From Membranipora membranacea (Eukaryota; Bryozoa; Gymnolaemata; Cheilostomatida; Membraniporidae): a stretch of 64,000 nt of DNA. This document shows, piece after piece, positions 1-11,100 of this stretch (positions are counted from its first letter, which is position 1; every line of letters starts with the position of its first letter). The notes below the pieces were generated by a model. It made no database searches. It was not told the origin of the DNA and worked only from the letters and a program-made list of their open reading frames with translations. Where the stretch lies: contig OU612065.1 in the NCBI GenBank assembly GCA_914767715.1, positions 39,682,001-39,746,000 on the forward strand, given 5' to 3'. The translations under genes were made by a program, and so were the position numbers.

Positions 1-552
1 CTGGCTTTCGTCATCTTCTAATAACAGGCTCATGCTGCTATTAATGCTAGTTGCCTCTGATGGTAGTGTTGGAATTTGTTTTTTTCCCACGCTAGTTGGC
101 CCAACCTTGTCTTGTTTCCTCTGAGCATCCTCTGCAGCTGTAATGTTTTGATTGTCGTGTTTCTGTTTCTTTGCTTCAATCGGAGGAGCAAGAACTTGAA
201 AGCAGTTGCCCTTGGTTTCATCCAAGTGTCTCTTTGCTGTGGACATCTTATCTCTGTGAACCTTGACCTGTGAGCCGTGTTGCGGGGTGGCAACCACCAG
301 ATATTGGCTGGTCTCTGGTATGCTTGGCTGATGTATTTGCCTGTCTCCAATAATTCCCATTTCTTGTGTATGATCGACTTTAGAATGTGCTGATTCTCTT
401 GAAAGCTGTGTTTGAGTTTGTGCTTTGGCAGATTTCCTTCCTGAGACTACTCCCTGTGACTCTGGAAATGGTCGGCTTTGTCTATCATTCTTGGGCTCTA
501 GATTGCTTGCTATTTCTTCTGTTTGAACACTAAGTCTTCCTAGCTGTGCGAC
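1..552 (-). CDS. Last visible exon of the USP-like gene (polar C-terminal tail)
   Basis: After the acceptor ending TTAAAG at 558-553, the minus strand stays open to the window edge in the frame of the upstream YMLFY exon. It begins VAQLGRLSVQTEEI and reaches SMSLLLEDDESQ. The peptide is rich in Gln, Ser, Glu and Lys with no membrane segment, and looks like a disordered C-terminal extension. About 184 codons without a stop in 36% GC DNA argues that the tail coded for protein recently, despite the stop in the exon two upstream. No domain is recognised. Confidence 0.5.
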
Positions 553-2778
553 CTTTAAGAAATGTTGTAAAAATTTACAAATAATTATGATCTATGATAC
601 TTAAATCCTATGATTGTAACTGTTGTATTACTTTTCAGTTTTGCACCAAGATCTCATCTATCTGGCTTCTTTTATTAACCATTTCAAACAACATGGACAG
701 AAAAAATGTAAAGCGAAAAGGTGTCACATAAATAAACGTTTATTTTTGATGCTCTTGCTCTCCAACCAATAAAGTGAGCTAATGAATTTTTTATGCACAT
801 TATCTCAGTGTTGGATGTGTACTTATAAGAAGTGTAAGCGGCAGTTATTCCACTAACACTGACAATGAATTGCTTTCCATATCCATGTACATTTTTTAAT
901 TCAATTAACAAGATATCGGCCGAAAGTAAAGAAAGATATTTTTAACAATCATCTTTGGGTACCTGTGTGTCGTTTGGTGCATAAAAGAGCATATACGGAT
1001 GTGAGCGCTTCAGAGATAGCTCTGATATCTTTGACACCTGTAAACACACAATTAATATTGAGTCAAAGTTCTCTTCTGTAATATAAAATGAGGAGATCGA
1101 AGATTTTTCCCTTGCTAACATATCAGAATTATCATATCACCAGCAGGTTATTTATGCTGTTTATGCATTGAATGGGTATTAATATATAATATATAAAGTG
1201 CAGTCTGATTCCAAATGTGACATGCAGCGTAGATCTGAAAACTGCGCTTAAAGTGCAGTGTATTTTTACCTTCTCATCATTTATCTCAAACCGTTAGCCC
1301 TTATGCTTGACTATAGAGTAGTTGTGCCCGGAATGTAGATCAGCTCCCTTGTGTACAACTGCTGCATAAAGAGTGTAACCTCTGCTATGACCATGTCTCT
1401 GAAATTATAAGTGTGTCGGTGTATGGCTCATTAACTAGTTACACAGTACGTAGATGTGCATCGTGCTTCATTTGAAATGTGATTTGGGGAGATGGAACTT
1501 TTGATCGTATCTCATGAAATTCCTGGTATATATGTAGTCTATGAATAATATTCAACATAATTGAATGAATAACATACATCGGTTATCTGAATCCTCTGCT
1601 GCATTGATATCAAGGTCTTCTTTTTCTCACTTGCACCACAGATGTTGAAAGTCACTGCCAGAATGTCTGGTAAATTCAGAAAACTTGATATCTTTTTCTG
1701 CTGTAGTGTATAGTGGACAGCTGCAAAAGCAATGGGTTTTTTGTGAGTTATAATCTTAACTTGATGAGCTTAGCATGGCAGGCAGTAAATGCACTTGGGA
1801 CTCAACCCTTTATCATATTCTGATGATTCAAAATTGTCTGAGATTACATATCGCTCCTTACAATTAGAGCCTGAAATGTTAAATTATGATTATCTGCTCA
1901 GCGTCACTCCAAAAATGGCTAGAGTGGATGAGAAAGTATCATTTTTGTCAGCAGCAATCAGCATTAGATGAACTGTACTGGAAAAATGTTTATTTCCTGG
2001 AGGGTTAAGGTAGTTTGAATTTTCATTCGATGCATATGACCAACACAAATTTTTTATTGTTATTTATCATTTATTGGAACATCCCACAGATATAAGATTG
2101 ACATATCAAGTTTACAAATTTTTTTTTCAAGGCTCAGATACTTTATCTTAAAGTTTTTCATTAGATTCACTTACTTCGGGCAATCATAATCCCTTATCGA
2201 TGATAAACAGAATCTCTTCAGTGCATTGCTAGTGCTGTCAACTCTTCCCTTTGAAAAGTTAATATGAATGTATACAAAACACATTTTGAGTTGCAATCAG
2301 GAAACTTTTGTTCTATTCATTTTCTCAACACCATCAGATATTGTGCAGCAGCACTGACTGAATTCAATCACACCAGTATTGGCAAACAATACTCAGTGTC
2401 TTAAAATTGCAATAGTATCATTTGTAGGCATTGTGTAAGCACAGCATTGGATGTAAGAGGTGGATCCAATCTGTAGATCACTTGCTACTTGCACGTACTG
2501 AAGGTACATGAATTCAGACTTGTTGCAGTTCACTAACTGTCTACTGGGTAGGCCAACCAAACCTGTGGCACATAACGGAAGGTCAAAACAATAACTGTAA
2601 TTGACAGTGTCTGTCCAGAAAAACCCATTGAAATTTCTCTGATGATACCTTTTATACAATGAACGACAAAATGCTCCACGCTTATAACTCACCTTGACAT
2701 TCAACGGAAGAGACAAAAAGTTTTCTGCAAAAACATTAGTGTGATTGCAGGCACAACATCTCCCAGAGCTCTGCATAA
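1..2778 (-). pseudogene. Ubiquitin-specific protease (USP)-like gene, 3' part, with an in-frame stop
   Basis: Several minus-strand exons together read as the C-terminal half of a USP catalytic domain. 2778-2693 encodes a Cys-rich CxxC piece ending FLSLPLNVK before GTGAGT, like the USP zinc knuckle followed by the 'F..LSL.V' strand. 2248-2175 contains LKRF before GTAAGT. 1398-1270 encodes YTLYAAVVHKGADLHSGHN and then FEINDEK: the His box, with the catalytic-type His kept but the usual GHY reading GHN. 1037-963 encodes HPYMLFYAPNDTQ, the USP-terminal 'YMLFY' strand. 552-1 is an open polar tail of at least 180 residues running off the edge. Introns between the last three exons are phase 0. A TAA lies in frame at 1296-1294 where the family usually has Trp, so this copy may be dead, or the base may be an assembly error. 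The Cys box was not found. 1720-1565 may hold another exon. Confidence 0.6.
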
Positions 2779-3554
2779 CTGTATCAAACAGGTTATATAT
2801 GTGCGCACTGAAAAGAGATTATGATGAGAACCATAGAGTTTTACTATATTAACTCTCACACAATCATCCATTCAAGAATGTAGATAAAATCGGATGATAT
2901 ATTGAAAGATACAAATGACACTCTTTATTATATATAAATGTTTCTGTTGTTAGAAACTCTCATAAACAAATTGAAACAAAACTCTCTGTCCTTTTTGGAG
3001 TGCAGGCTTTATCTGGTCGGAGTTAAGTGGATGTTCGTTATGATATTTTATAATTGTTCATTGTAACTCTTGAATGGAATAGCGAATATAAATCAATTGT
3101 ATTGAGCGGTAATGGTCTGTAAAATACATGTTTATTTCTTAAAAGTCAGCAAAATCATTACCTTCAAGAAAAAATCCATTACATCATGATCAATTTACAA
3201 AAGTCACTCACACTCTGGATTAACCATTCGAGAAATCCAAAATACTCATAGAGGTTTCAGATCTTGTTTACTTCATTTATTTAATTTATTTATTTATTTT
3301 TTTATTTATTCAATTTATTTATTTATTTGATACTTTATTTATTTAATTCATTTTAGGATTCAATGTAACAGACAATTTTTCCTGGACTATACACTGTGAT
3401 AGCATATTTGAGAAAGTTTAAAAAAACCCTAATCTTTGATAATTATGCACACCCTATCTGACCACCTACTCTGCCAAACAATTCTATTATCAGTTTATAC
3501 ATTGCTATTTAACATACGTAATACATATTTACTACAACATCCACAGATCGCATT
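2779..3554. other. Intergenic or USP intron; AT-rich with TTTA repeat
   Basis: No coding exon was recognised. A (TTTA)n-type low-complexity run lies at about 3275-3345. The rest is plain AT-rich DNA. Confidence 0.4.
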
Positions 3555-3812
3555 ATTTTGCAACAAAAAAGAGCACTGCGTATTATTGCCAATGTTCACC
3601 ATATACCATATCATTTAATATCAACAAACGAAATGTGTTCGCAATTAAGAATATTACCGTTACCACTCTTGAATAATCACTTCACCTACCTATACATATT
3701 CAAAGTTATGTATAATTTGTCACCTCAATACATTTCTGATCTCTATGTAAATGTAGATAATAGATTTCCTAAACGGGATGATGAACTTAAAAAGTACCTT
3801 TTGACAACCTAA
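3555..3812 (+). mobile_element. LINE (non-LTR retrotransposon) 3'-end relic
   Basis: The frame encodes LQQKRALRIIANVHHIPYH followed by a Leu-rich stretch and 'YIFKVMYNLSPQYISDLY'. This matches the tail that follows the reverse transcriptase in CR1/jockey/Rex-like LINEs ('lqkraLRiI...', then 'l.ilpl...yl...f.....p'). The reverse transcriptase core is absent, and upstream frames are broken. It is a 5'-truncated dead copy, separate from the LINE pieces at 41.5 and 44 kb. Confidence 0.5.
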
Positions 3813-3911
3813 ATCATGTAGTTGCAAGCAAACTCAATGGCTTACCTTACCATATCAGATAAGTTGACAAGTTTGAACACTTTAAAACAATGCTCATCAA
3901 ACATATGATTA

Positions 3912-4173
3912 AAGGTTGATCAAAATCAGATGTCATATCACACGCCACATCCCGAAGTATGGGCGGCGAAAAAACTAGCTGCCTTAGGGGCTTGGCTGCA
4001 ATACCTGCGCCCATCTGCTCTCAGTTTGCAGGCAGGTCGGAGCACACCTGGGGGTCCAACCAAACCCCAGTAGTCAGTAGACTCCAGCGGGATTCGAACC
4101 CATGACCTTCAAAATTTGCGTACTGAAGGGACGGCGCTCTAACCAACTCAGCGACCTCATACTCCTACCTCCT
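3912..4173 (-). mobile_element. tRNA-derived SINE, copy 1
   Basis: On the minus strand this begins with a tRNA-like head (GAGGT-GCTGAGTTGGTTAGAGCG, an A box, then GGGTTCGAATCCC, a B box). It continues into a conserved body with 'TACTGGGG', 'GCTCCGACCTGCCTGCAAAC' and 'ATGTGGCGTGTGATA', ending in an AT-rich tail. Copies at 39864-40130 and 54928-55184 share head and body, which defines a SINE family rather than a functional tRNA. Confidence 0.75.
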
Positions 4174-4262
4174 ATACCGATCCATATAATTTTAAATACC
4201 CTTTTGTTTTATGTCGCATCATGTAAAACATCTTTACAAGATGACATTGATGAAAATAAAGT

Positions 4263-5970
4263 GATGAAAAAAAATGGTCAGTCATGCATGTTTGATAACC
4301 AATAGATGCAAGACAAAACTTGCTTCTCCGGGCTTTTGAGTACTGTTGGTACATGTACTCTCACAACACAAATCTTGTTGTGTGATCACCCCTATAAATA
4401 TATGACAAGACAATAGGTGGTCGAGAGTAGCAGTTTTTTATTACTGCTATGACTGTCTGTTTCACATAGATTCCTCGTTTTCACCACATCTTTTTCTAGA
4501 TAACCAATAATTTGAGAGTACTCACCCGTTGCATGTCTGGTCGTTAAGATGATTCATTGAAAAGATAAAGATGGCCTATAGCATTTGTATAAAAAATGGT
4601 GCATCCACTAATGAAAATTTAAAGTTCTGCTCAGCATTTTACTTAATCGATTGTTTACATACTATATGCTCAGACTTAGAAGGTGATTCAAAGTCTCTGT
4701 AGATAAAGACGGGGTTAGTTGAGACTTTCTATGGTCACAAGCTTTATTTAGCAGGCAGAAAATTTGTTCTGCATGCTGATCAAAGAGATTTGTCCCTCTG
4801 ACCATACCTGAACAATGTTCAGCCGAGGCCATCCTCTCAAAGTTTTTCTGCCCATCCCACAAAAAAACTGGTCCCATCAATGCCGCTCATGCAATTACCA
4901 TCGGCCAATTATTTATAGGATTTTCAATCGAATCCTTTTTTCTGTCAGTTTATGCCAAACCAGTACTACAGAATATTTGCCCAACTATGTTGACATTCAG
5001 ACACCCCTGTGAGATAGTTTCAATCTATGGATGCATGTTTGAATGGTAAATATAGTGCGGGAGAGAAGTTCTCAAGTAATTAATTAGTTAAAATGAAAAG
5101 ATGCTAAAGAATTGTAATACACAGAAAATCCCGCCCTCTGCCTTTTAAAGATTACCCCACAAGATGAAAACTTTTACTAAATTTATAAATTTGCATATAA
5201 AGTAAACGAAAATGTCCCAAAGATATCTACCCCAATCAAATCATAAGGCGGTTGCCTATGATATCATACATTGAGGATTACCGAAATCAATATTCAGTGA
5301 TAATTCACTGAAAATTAGCAAATAAGTTTTACTATTCTTGGCCAGGTAGCTAAATTTAAATCAGTGAATATTTTCATCCTGTAGGGTGCGAATTACAAAT
5401 TATGAGTACCAGCAGCTGGACTCGCTCCTTTTGGATTCTGTGTAAATTTATAAGAAGCTGCAGTCTTCAGAGTTTCCTACCTTAGAAAATCAGACAAAGC
5501 CGCACTCTATCAAGCAACCTGTTGTAGTCACTGGAAAATTTCATAGATATTTGCTCAATATTGAGTATATGTTTATAATATATATAGGTACAAACTGATT
5601 TGATACATCGCTTTTTAAATATCCCTCCACCACCACCAGGGAACAAACTTGTTCTATAGATATCACCGTACACCGTAAACAATTGCAAAGACCAAATTAT
5701 CTCTACTAAGCAAATTATGTTCCACCCCATCTATCATCACCAAAGTCGTAATTTGATTTAACAAACTCCTTGATTCATGCGCAATGCTAAGACATCATGT
5801 CATGTAGGTGCCTTGTCTTGTCTTGTTTTGTCTTCAATGGGGGATAATACAACATGATTGTATCATCAGAGTACAGGTACAGGTACCCATAGTACTCAAA
5901 GGCCCCGGAAAGCAAGGTTGCTCTTGCATCTAATGGTTATCAAACTTGCATGACTGACGAATAAAGTCAA
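4263..5970. mobile_element. Inverted-repeat (palindrome-ended) element
   Basis: Two arms of roughly 100-160 bp face each other. The left arm (about 4263-4420) carries ATAACCAATAGATGCAAGA and TTTTGAGTACT; the right arm (about 5805-5970) carries the reverse complement with scattered differences (rc ATAACCATTAGATGCAAGA, CTTTGAGTACT). The interior of about 1.4 kb shows no convincing protein. It is probably a non-autonomous DNA transposon, old enough for its arms to have diverged. Confidence 0.5.
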
Positions 5971-6834
5971 CACAATCTGGAACCTTGATGTGTATTTTGG
6001 TGTGCTGGATGACAGATGGTTTATCCAGAGTGTCATGTAGGTGTCACATGAGTGTGATTTTCTAACAACTCAACAAGAGTTTTGATGGTGTTCTAATTCA
6101 ACCTTGGCAGACCATGCATATAGTTGTTAACAGAGGGAATTTTCAGACCTACTGCTGCAAGTCAGTTATGGCGTTAGAAAATTGCATGATAGCTGTCCTA
6201 CTATTCTTATTGATGTATGAATTGACCTTTGTAATAGTACACCTTCTGATACATAGTATGTCATCTCCACATTATATCGTCATTTATTATTGTTACTTTT
6301 AAATACCTTGAAAGTTTGGCTCGGCCAACTTCGCTTTTAATATAACTCTCAAATATCAATATTTTGCTGCTATACAGGGGTTTTCAAGACATATTTTAAG
6401 AATAGGTTAATAGGTAAATTATAAGAAAACAGGAACGTAATGTGATTGTAAAATTTTGGACACTTTCCATCGATCTTTGATAGTGATCTTACTATTTTCT
6501 TGACAGCAGGCTACATTGGGATTTCTAAGTTGAGATTGATTCCTAATAATGTATAACATATATTATTGATGTGAGATGGTTCTCGAAAACATTTTCCACT
6601 GAGAACTGAATGGTATTCAGATTGCTTTGTTCCAGGCAGTGTACTGTTTACCCTTTTGATTAATTATGACACTTCCCACTTGTGGGTGAGCAAAATTCAT
6701 AAAATTCTAAAATCAAAACTACATACATATATACAACTTAGTTTTCGATGTGTGAATTAACTACATGGATTTACATTATCCATCATATGATTCAAATTGA
6801 ACAGAATTCATGATAAATTTTAATCTGGAATAAT
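5971..6834. other. Intergenic, nothing recognised
   Basis: AT-rich sequence between the inverted-repeat element and the conserved upstream region of lectin gene A. Only short open frames with random-looking composition are present. Confidence 0.4.
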
Positions 6835-7073
6835 CATAATAGTCCTTTGTCATTGTGCTAAGCATACTCAGTCAGGATCAATTTGGTTATTTCCTGCACA
6901 AGGAGATCCTTTCTCTATATGTGCATCAAGACAGAGCCAGGATTATGCTCATTAGAGAGTCATGTATGTGGTGAATTGGTGCAGAAAACTTCAAAATCAA
7001 TACTGTCAGTGTAGTTTGTGTGTGACATGATGTCAAGTCATTAGTGATTAGAAAATTACTGATGTAACACGCC
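6835..7073 (+). promoter_or_regulatory. Conserved upstream region of lectin gene A
   Basis: About 240 bp directly before the first coding exon is recognisably homologous to the same position in B (15275-15515) and D (58880-58641). Shared blocks include 'CTAAGCAT', 'TTCCTGCAC.AGGA', 'ATCCTTTCTCT' and 'TAACACRCCATG'. The TATA-like GATATAAGG that lies about 55-60 bp before the ATG in B and D reads GATGTCAAG in A, so A may have a weaker or shifted core promoter. The transcription start is not known. Confidence 0.4.
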
Positions 7074-8131
7074 ATGGACTACATGCACGGCCTTCCAGCT
7101 ACACAGATTTTATATAGAACAGCATTATACACAGTAAGTTGTACAGATATCGGTGGATAAAATCATCAGGCTATTTAGATCCGTAAACTCATCAATATAA
7201 CAAATATCTAATATAAGTTGTCATTTATCTGGAGTTTCACAAAATATTCGGGTTGCACATTTTGTAAACTCATTGTGATGGTTTTTATCAAGCGGTGCGT
7301 TTCTCAGAACACAACTATCAATAGAATAGAGATTATTTGGTACAAATTAAAGTGAAAGATTGAATGAGGTGTAGCATAAAATTTAGGTAGAAGAATATTT
7401 CAATAAAATAATCAATTTTCTGGAGCAACAAATGGACATTTCCATGATTTTTTTTGTATTGCTGTATTGTTAATAATCTTGTTTAATAACGTAACCTTCA
7501 AGGTCTTGTTTTTCTATCCAGGTATTGATATCGAATGCTTGTGGCAGCTCCAGTACAAGAACCAGGTTTATCTCTGTGAGTGGACTTACTCTACAGACAA
7601 ATATAGTAGAAAAAGAAGTCTGTGGCTACATGTGCTCTCGTCAAAACAACTGTGTGTCATTTTCTTGTGGCACTGAGAATCACCCAACCAGTTGTACCCT
7701 GTATGACACCTATCAAAAGGCAGGGAATGATACATTAGGTGTATATATGAAAGGTAAAACTTATTCTACTACGCTGAACATTTTAAGATAAGATGGCAGT
7801 TTATTGGTAAATCCATCAAAGACAACTTACAATTGCTTAAAAAGGTTCTGTGTTTATAGTAGCATAATATTTATCATTTAAAACTTTGATAGTGGTATGT
7901 ATTAGGGAACACAAAAAATTTATGCGTCAATCTTTGGCAATCTGTAGGAGTTTCTGATAAAAGAGTAGCACTGATTGTGAGAGTCTTCACAAAGACAGCA
8001 TTCAACAAAAGAGGTTCCAAGGCATTTTAAGGGAACTGTTGGAGATCCCCAAAATAGTTTTAATAAGCTACTGGCAGCCATCAGGATCAACGCATCTGAT
8101 TTTTCTTTTGGTAAATTTCAATGATGCACAT

Positions 8132-8178
<47 letters not shown>

Positions 8179-11100
8179 CATAACTTCAATTGCAGAGAAA
8201 AACTAAACAGCAAATGGTTTGTATTTTTGCAGTTCCAGAGGATATCTCACAAGAAAACACAACTCACCATCAGCAGCTTGTTATCCACATAGTCGACAGA
8301 GTGGATGATGTGAATTACTTTGTGACATTCGAGCAGCTCAATCTTAGTGACTGTGCGGACAGATGTTTCTCTACCTCAGGTTGTTTTGGATTTCACTTCT
8401 TACCATCGTTGGGAGATTGTCATTTACTGAACTACTCCTCAAACTATGAGCTAACTAGGTCACCTGGTTATGGTGAAAGTCTGACTTATCTTGTGGATAT
8501 CGATAGAAGTTTAGCTCTAGGTAAGTTTTTTCCATCATTTTCTTTCAATTGTTGAATGTAAAATCAATTGGAGTTTCAATTGATGTCAAATTATTTTGCA
8601 ACGATAGAATATGTTAAAATGCCAGGACATGTTTGTTTTATTTTGAAATGTTTATTTAATTGTGAGAGTTTTGTTTTTCGCTTTTTATTGCATGCATATA
8701 ATCATTTTGAGAATGTCTCTCACACAGCGACCAAAGAAAAGTGCAAGAGAAAACCTGACATGACATTATTTTTATAATTAAATGTGTCTGTATCGTATTC
8801 AATTACAGGAAAGACAAGCAACGCATCTTCAGTCTCTGGGAATAATGTTGAGCTGCACGGATCACACATTGGAAATGATGGTATAGCTGCTAACTACAAC
8901 AGCACAATGAGAACGAAATCGGAGAGGCAGCCATACTGGATGGTGGATCTTGGACATAACTGTACTATTTGGGGTGTATATTTCTTCAATGTGAACCTTG
9001 GTAATACTTTGTATTTACATTCATCACAATATTTATGAACAGTTACCAGAGAGTGTTGGGAGGACCCTTCGAACAGGAAAATTGCAAAGTTAGCTATATA
9101 TAAATAGAATATAAATGGTTATTGCACTGAATACATGAGCTGTGCTCGTTATATTTTTGCACAGTTAAGTGATGACATATCAATAGTAACATTCCCTGCT
9201 GCACACCGACATCAGTATTGCATAGGTAAAATCAATTCTATGATCATATTAGAAGTATGGCAGTAGGTTACTCGAGAGGTGTCACACCTAAACTATTGAC
9301 CAACTGGACAAGCAGGCTGTTGTTTTGAAACCCAAACATTACCAAAAGTCATCTTGACTTAGGCTGATCACATCACAGAGTAAGGATATACAGAGGGGAC
9401 ACTTCGATGATCGCTATAGTGCAGCTGTGGGCAACCTGTGGCCTTTTTGCCTGTGCCGCCCAATGAGTAATCTTTTGCGGCCTAATTGTGGCCTTATGCC
9501 CAAAAAAGTTATTAACACAACAATTTTGATTCCTCTTTCGTTATGTGGAAAACCAAGTATGTATAGCGCTCTGTAAGTACAAGATATTTCAAAATAGTGG
9601 CCATTCTGTATTATGCATGTAGCAAAGCTTCCCCAGCAACTCTAAACAAAGTGATAATTAATGTGGTACTGGTGCCAACAACTATCGTAAGTTGTTTTTC
9701 TTTCGAAATAACACGAAACAGTGACCTTGGGATGTTAAAATTACTGTTCTTTCATATAATAGATATTAGTATTTTTTGCAAAACCGTTTTGGACGAAAGG
9801 CAGATCTGTATCAGAAAGTTTCTTTGTTACAAGTGATCCTACATTATTGTTGAAATGTTCCATATTGCCTTTAATTTCAAAAAATTTTCCCCCTTGCAGG
9901 AGGGTGGGCGCTGAAAGATAAAAATTATGATGGGGTGCAAAAAATTTGATAAACCGATATTTCTGCTGATTCGATGGTTCTTGCAACATACAGCAGTCTT
10001 TACAAAAATCTTTTTTAGTATTAACGAATTTGAAATTCCCAAACGATCACGAAGTGTCCCCTCTGTATATCCTTACTCTATGATCACATAGTCCATTCGA
10101 ACCAGGACTAAATAGCTGAGATATTTTGTTTGTACAACATTGTCGTGTATGTACCTAAAACAACCCTCAAGTATGGTGTAGCTGCATGGATATGGAGGCT
10201 GTCGTCAGCAAATGCAGCTCCAGCTCGTAATGATATGCTTCAGTTGTGGCACTTATGACCCGGACACTTAGTCACCACAGAACTCTCTCTCTGATAGTAT
10301 CCTCACTGTGTGCTATTTCTGGTGTTGAGCAAGACTTTTTCTTTGATAGAAAAGGAATTTTTTGAGGAGCTAAATGGAGAATATACTTTTGACGAGGCTA
10401 ACCAATATTGTACTGATAATGGTGGATGGCTGGCAATACCAGAGACAGCTGAGGAGTGGTCTTATATCAAAAGGTAGAAACCCAGTACCTTTGCATTGAA
10501 ATCCATGCCATTCGGATAAGACCAAAAGCTTTAAAGTGTTACAAAAGTGATATGCCAATTACATTCACTTCCAGTTTCAGCAGTTTTTTTCTTCTTTGGT
10601 CTCTATTACCCTACTGACCTTAATCTTTCGCGGGCTTCTTATTCGCGGAGGGCACAACTCCAACCTTTTTCACTAGTCTTAAAGGGCAACCAAGGTTTCG
10701 CAGCAATGCATTAGTGGGTCATTCTGCTTGCAGGATAGCCTTGTGACATAGTCTATCTCTGCAGCACAGCAGTGGTGGCGCTGCCTTCCATCAAGAAAGG
10801 CAACTCCCAGGGTTCAAAGTTATGAGATATCAAAACCAGTGTTCCATTTAGGCCCAAATATTTCCAAAATATGGGTTTCCATTGTTTTCCCAATTTTGGT
10901 ACTCACACTAGGGGAATTTGTTCAAGCCCTATGCTGCAGAGACGAACGTATGCCTCAACAGTTCGCACATGCGCAGACTGTTAGTTGGTAGTAAATAATG
11001 TGCTAGGCAGCATCAGCTTTGCGCATGACGCGGCGAAAAACTCAAAGTAGTTGCTGACTCTAGGCTGGGTAACACCTCAGCTTAGGGGAGGTTCCAAGAC

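Noticed and set aside
4815-5012. Overlapping open frames on both strands near 4.7-5.0 kb
   Set aside because: Inside an inverted-repeat element, with no domain and no conserved partner.
6114-6302. Frame with a long hydrophobic stretch
   Set aside because: AT-rich random membrane-like ORF; no start context, splice sites or homology seen.
7467-7676. Alternative frame for the first PAN exon of gene A (starting at 7467)
   Set aside because: It does not conserve the CGYMC...CVSF pattern shared by B, C and D, and its phase does not fit the flanking exons.
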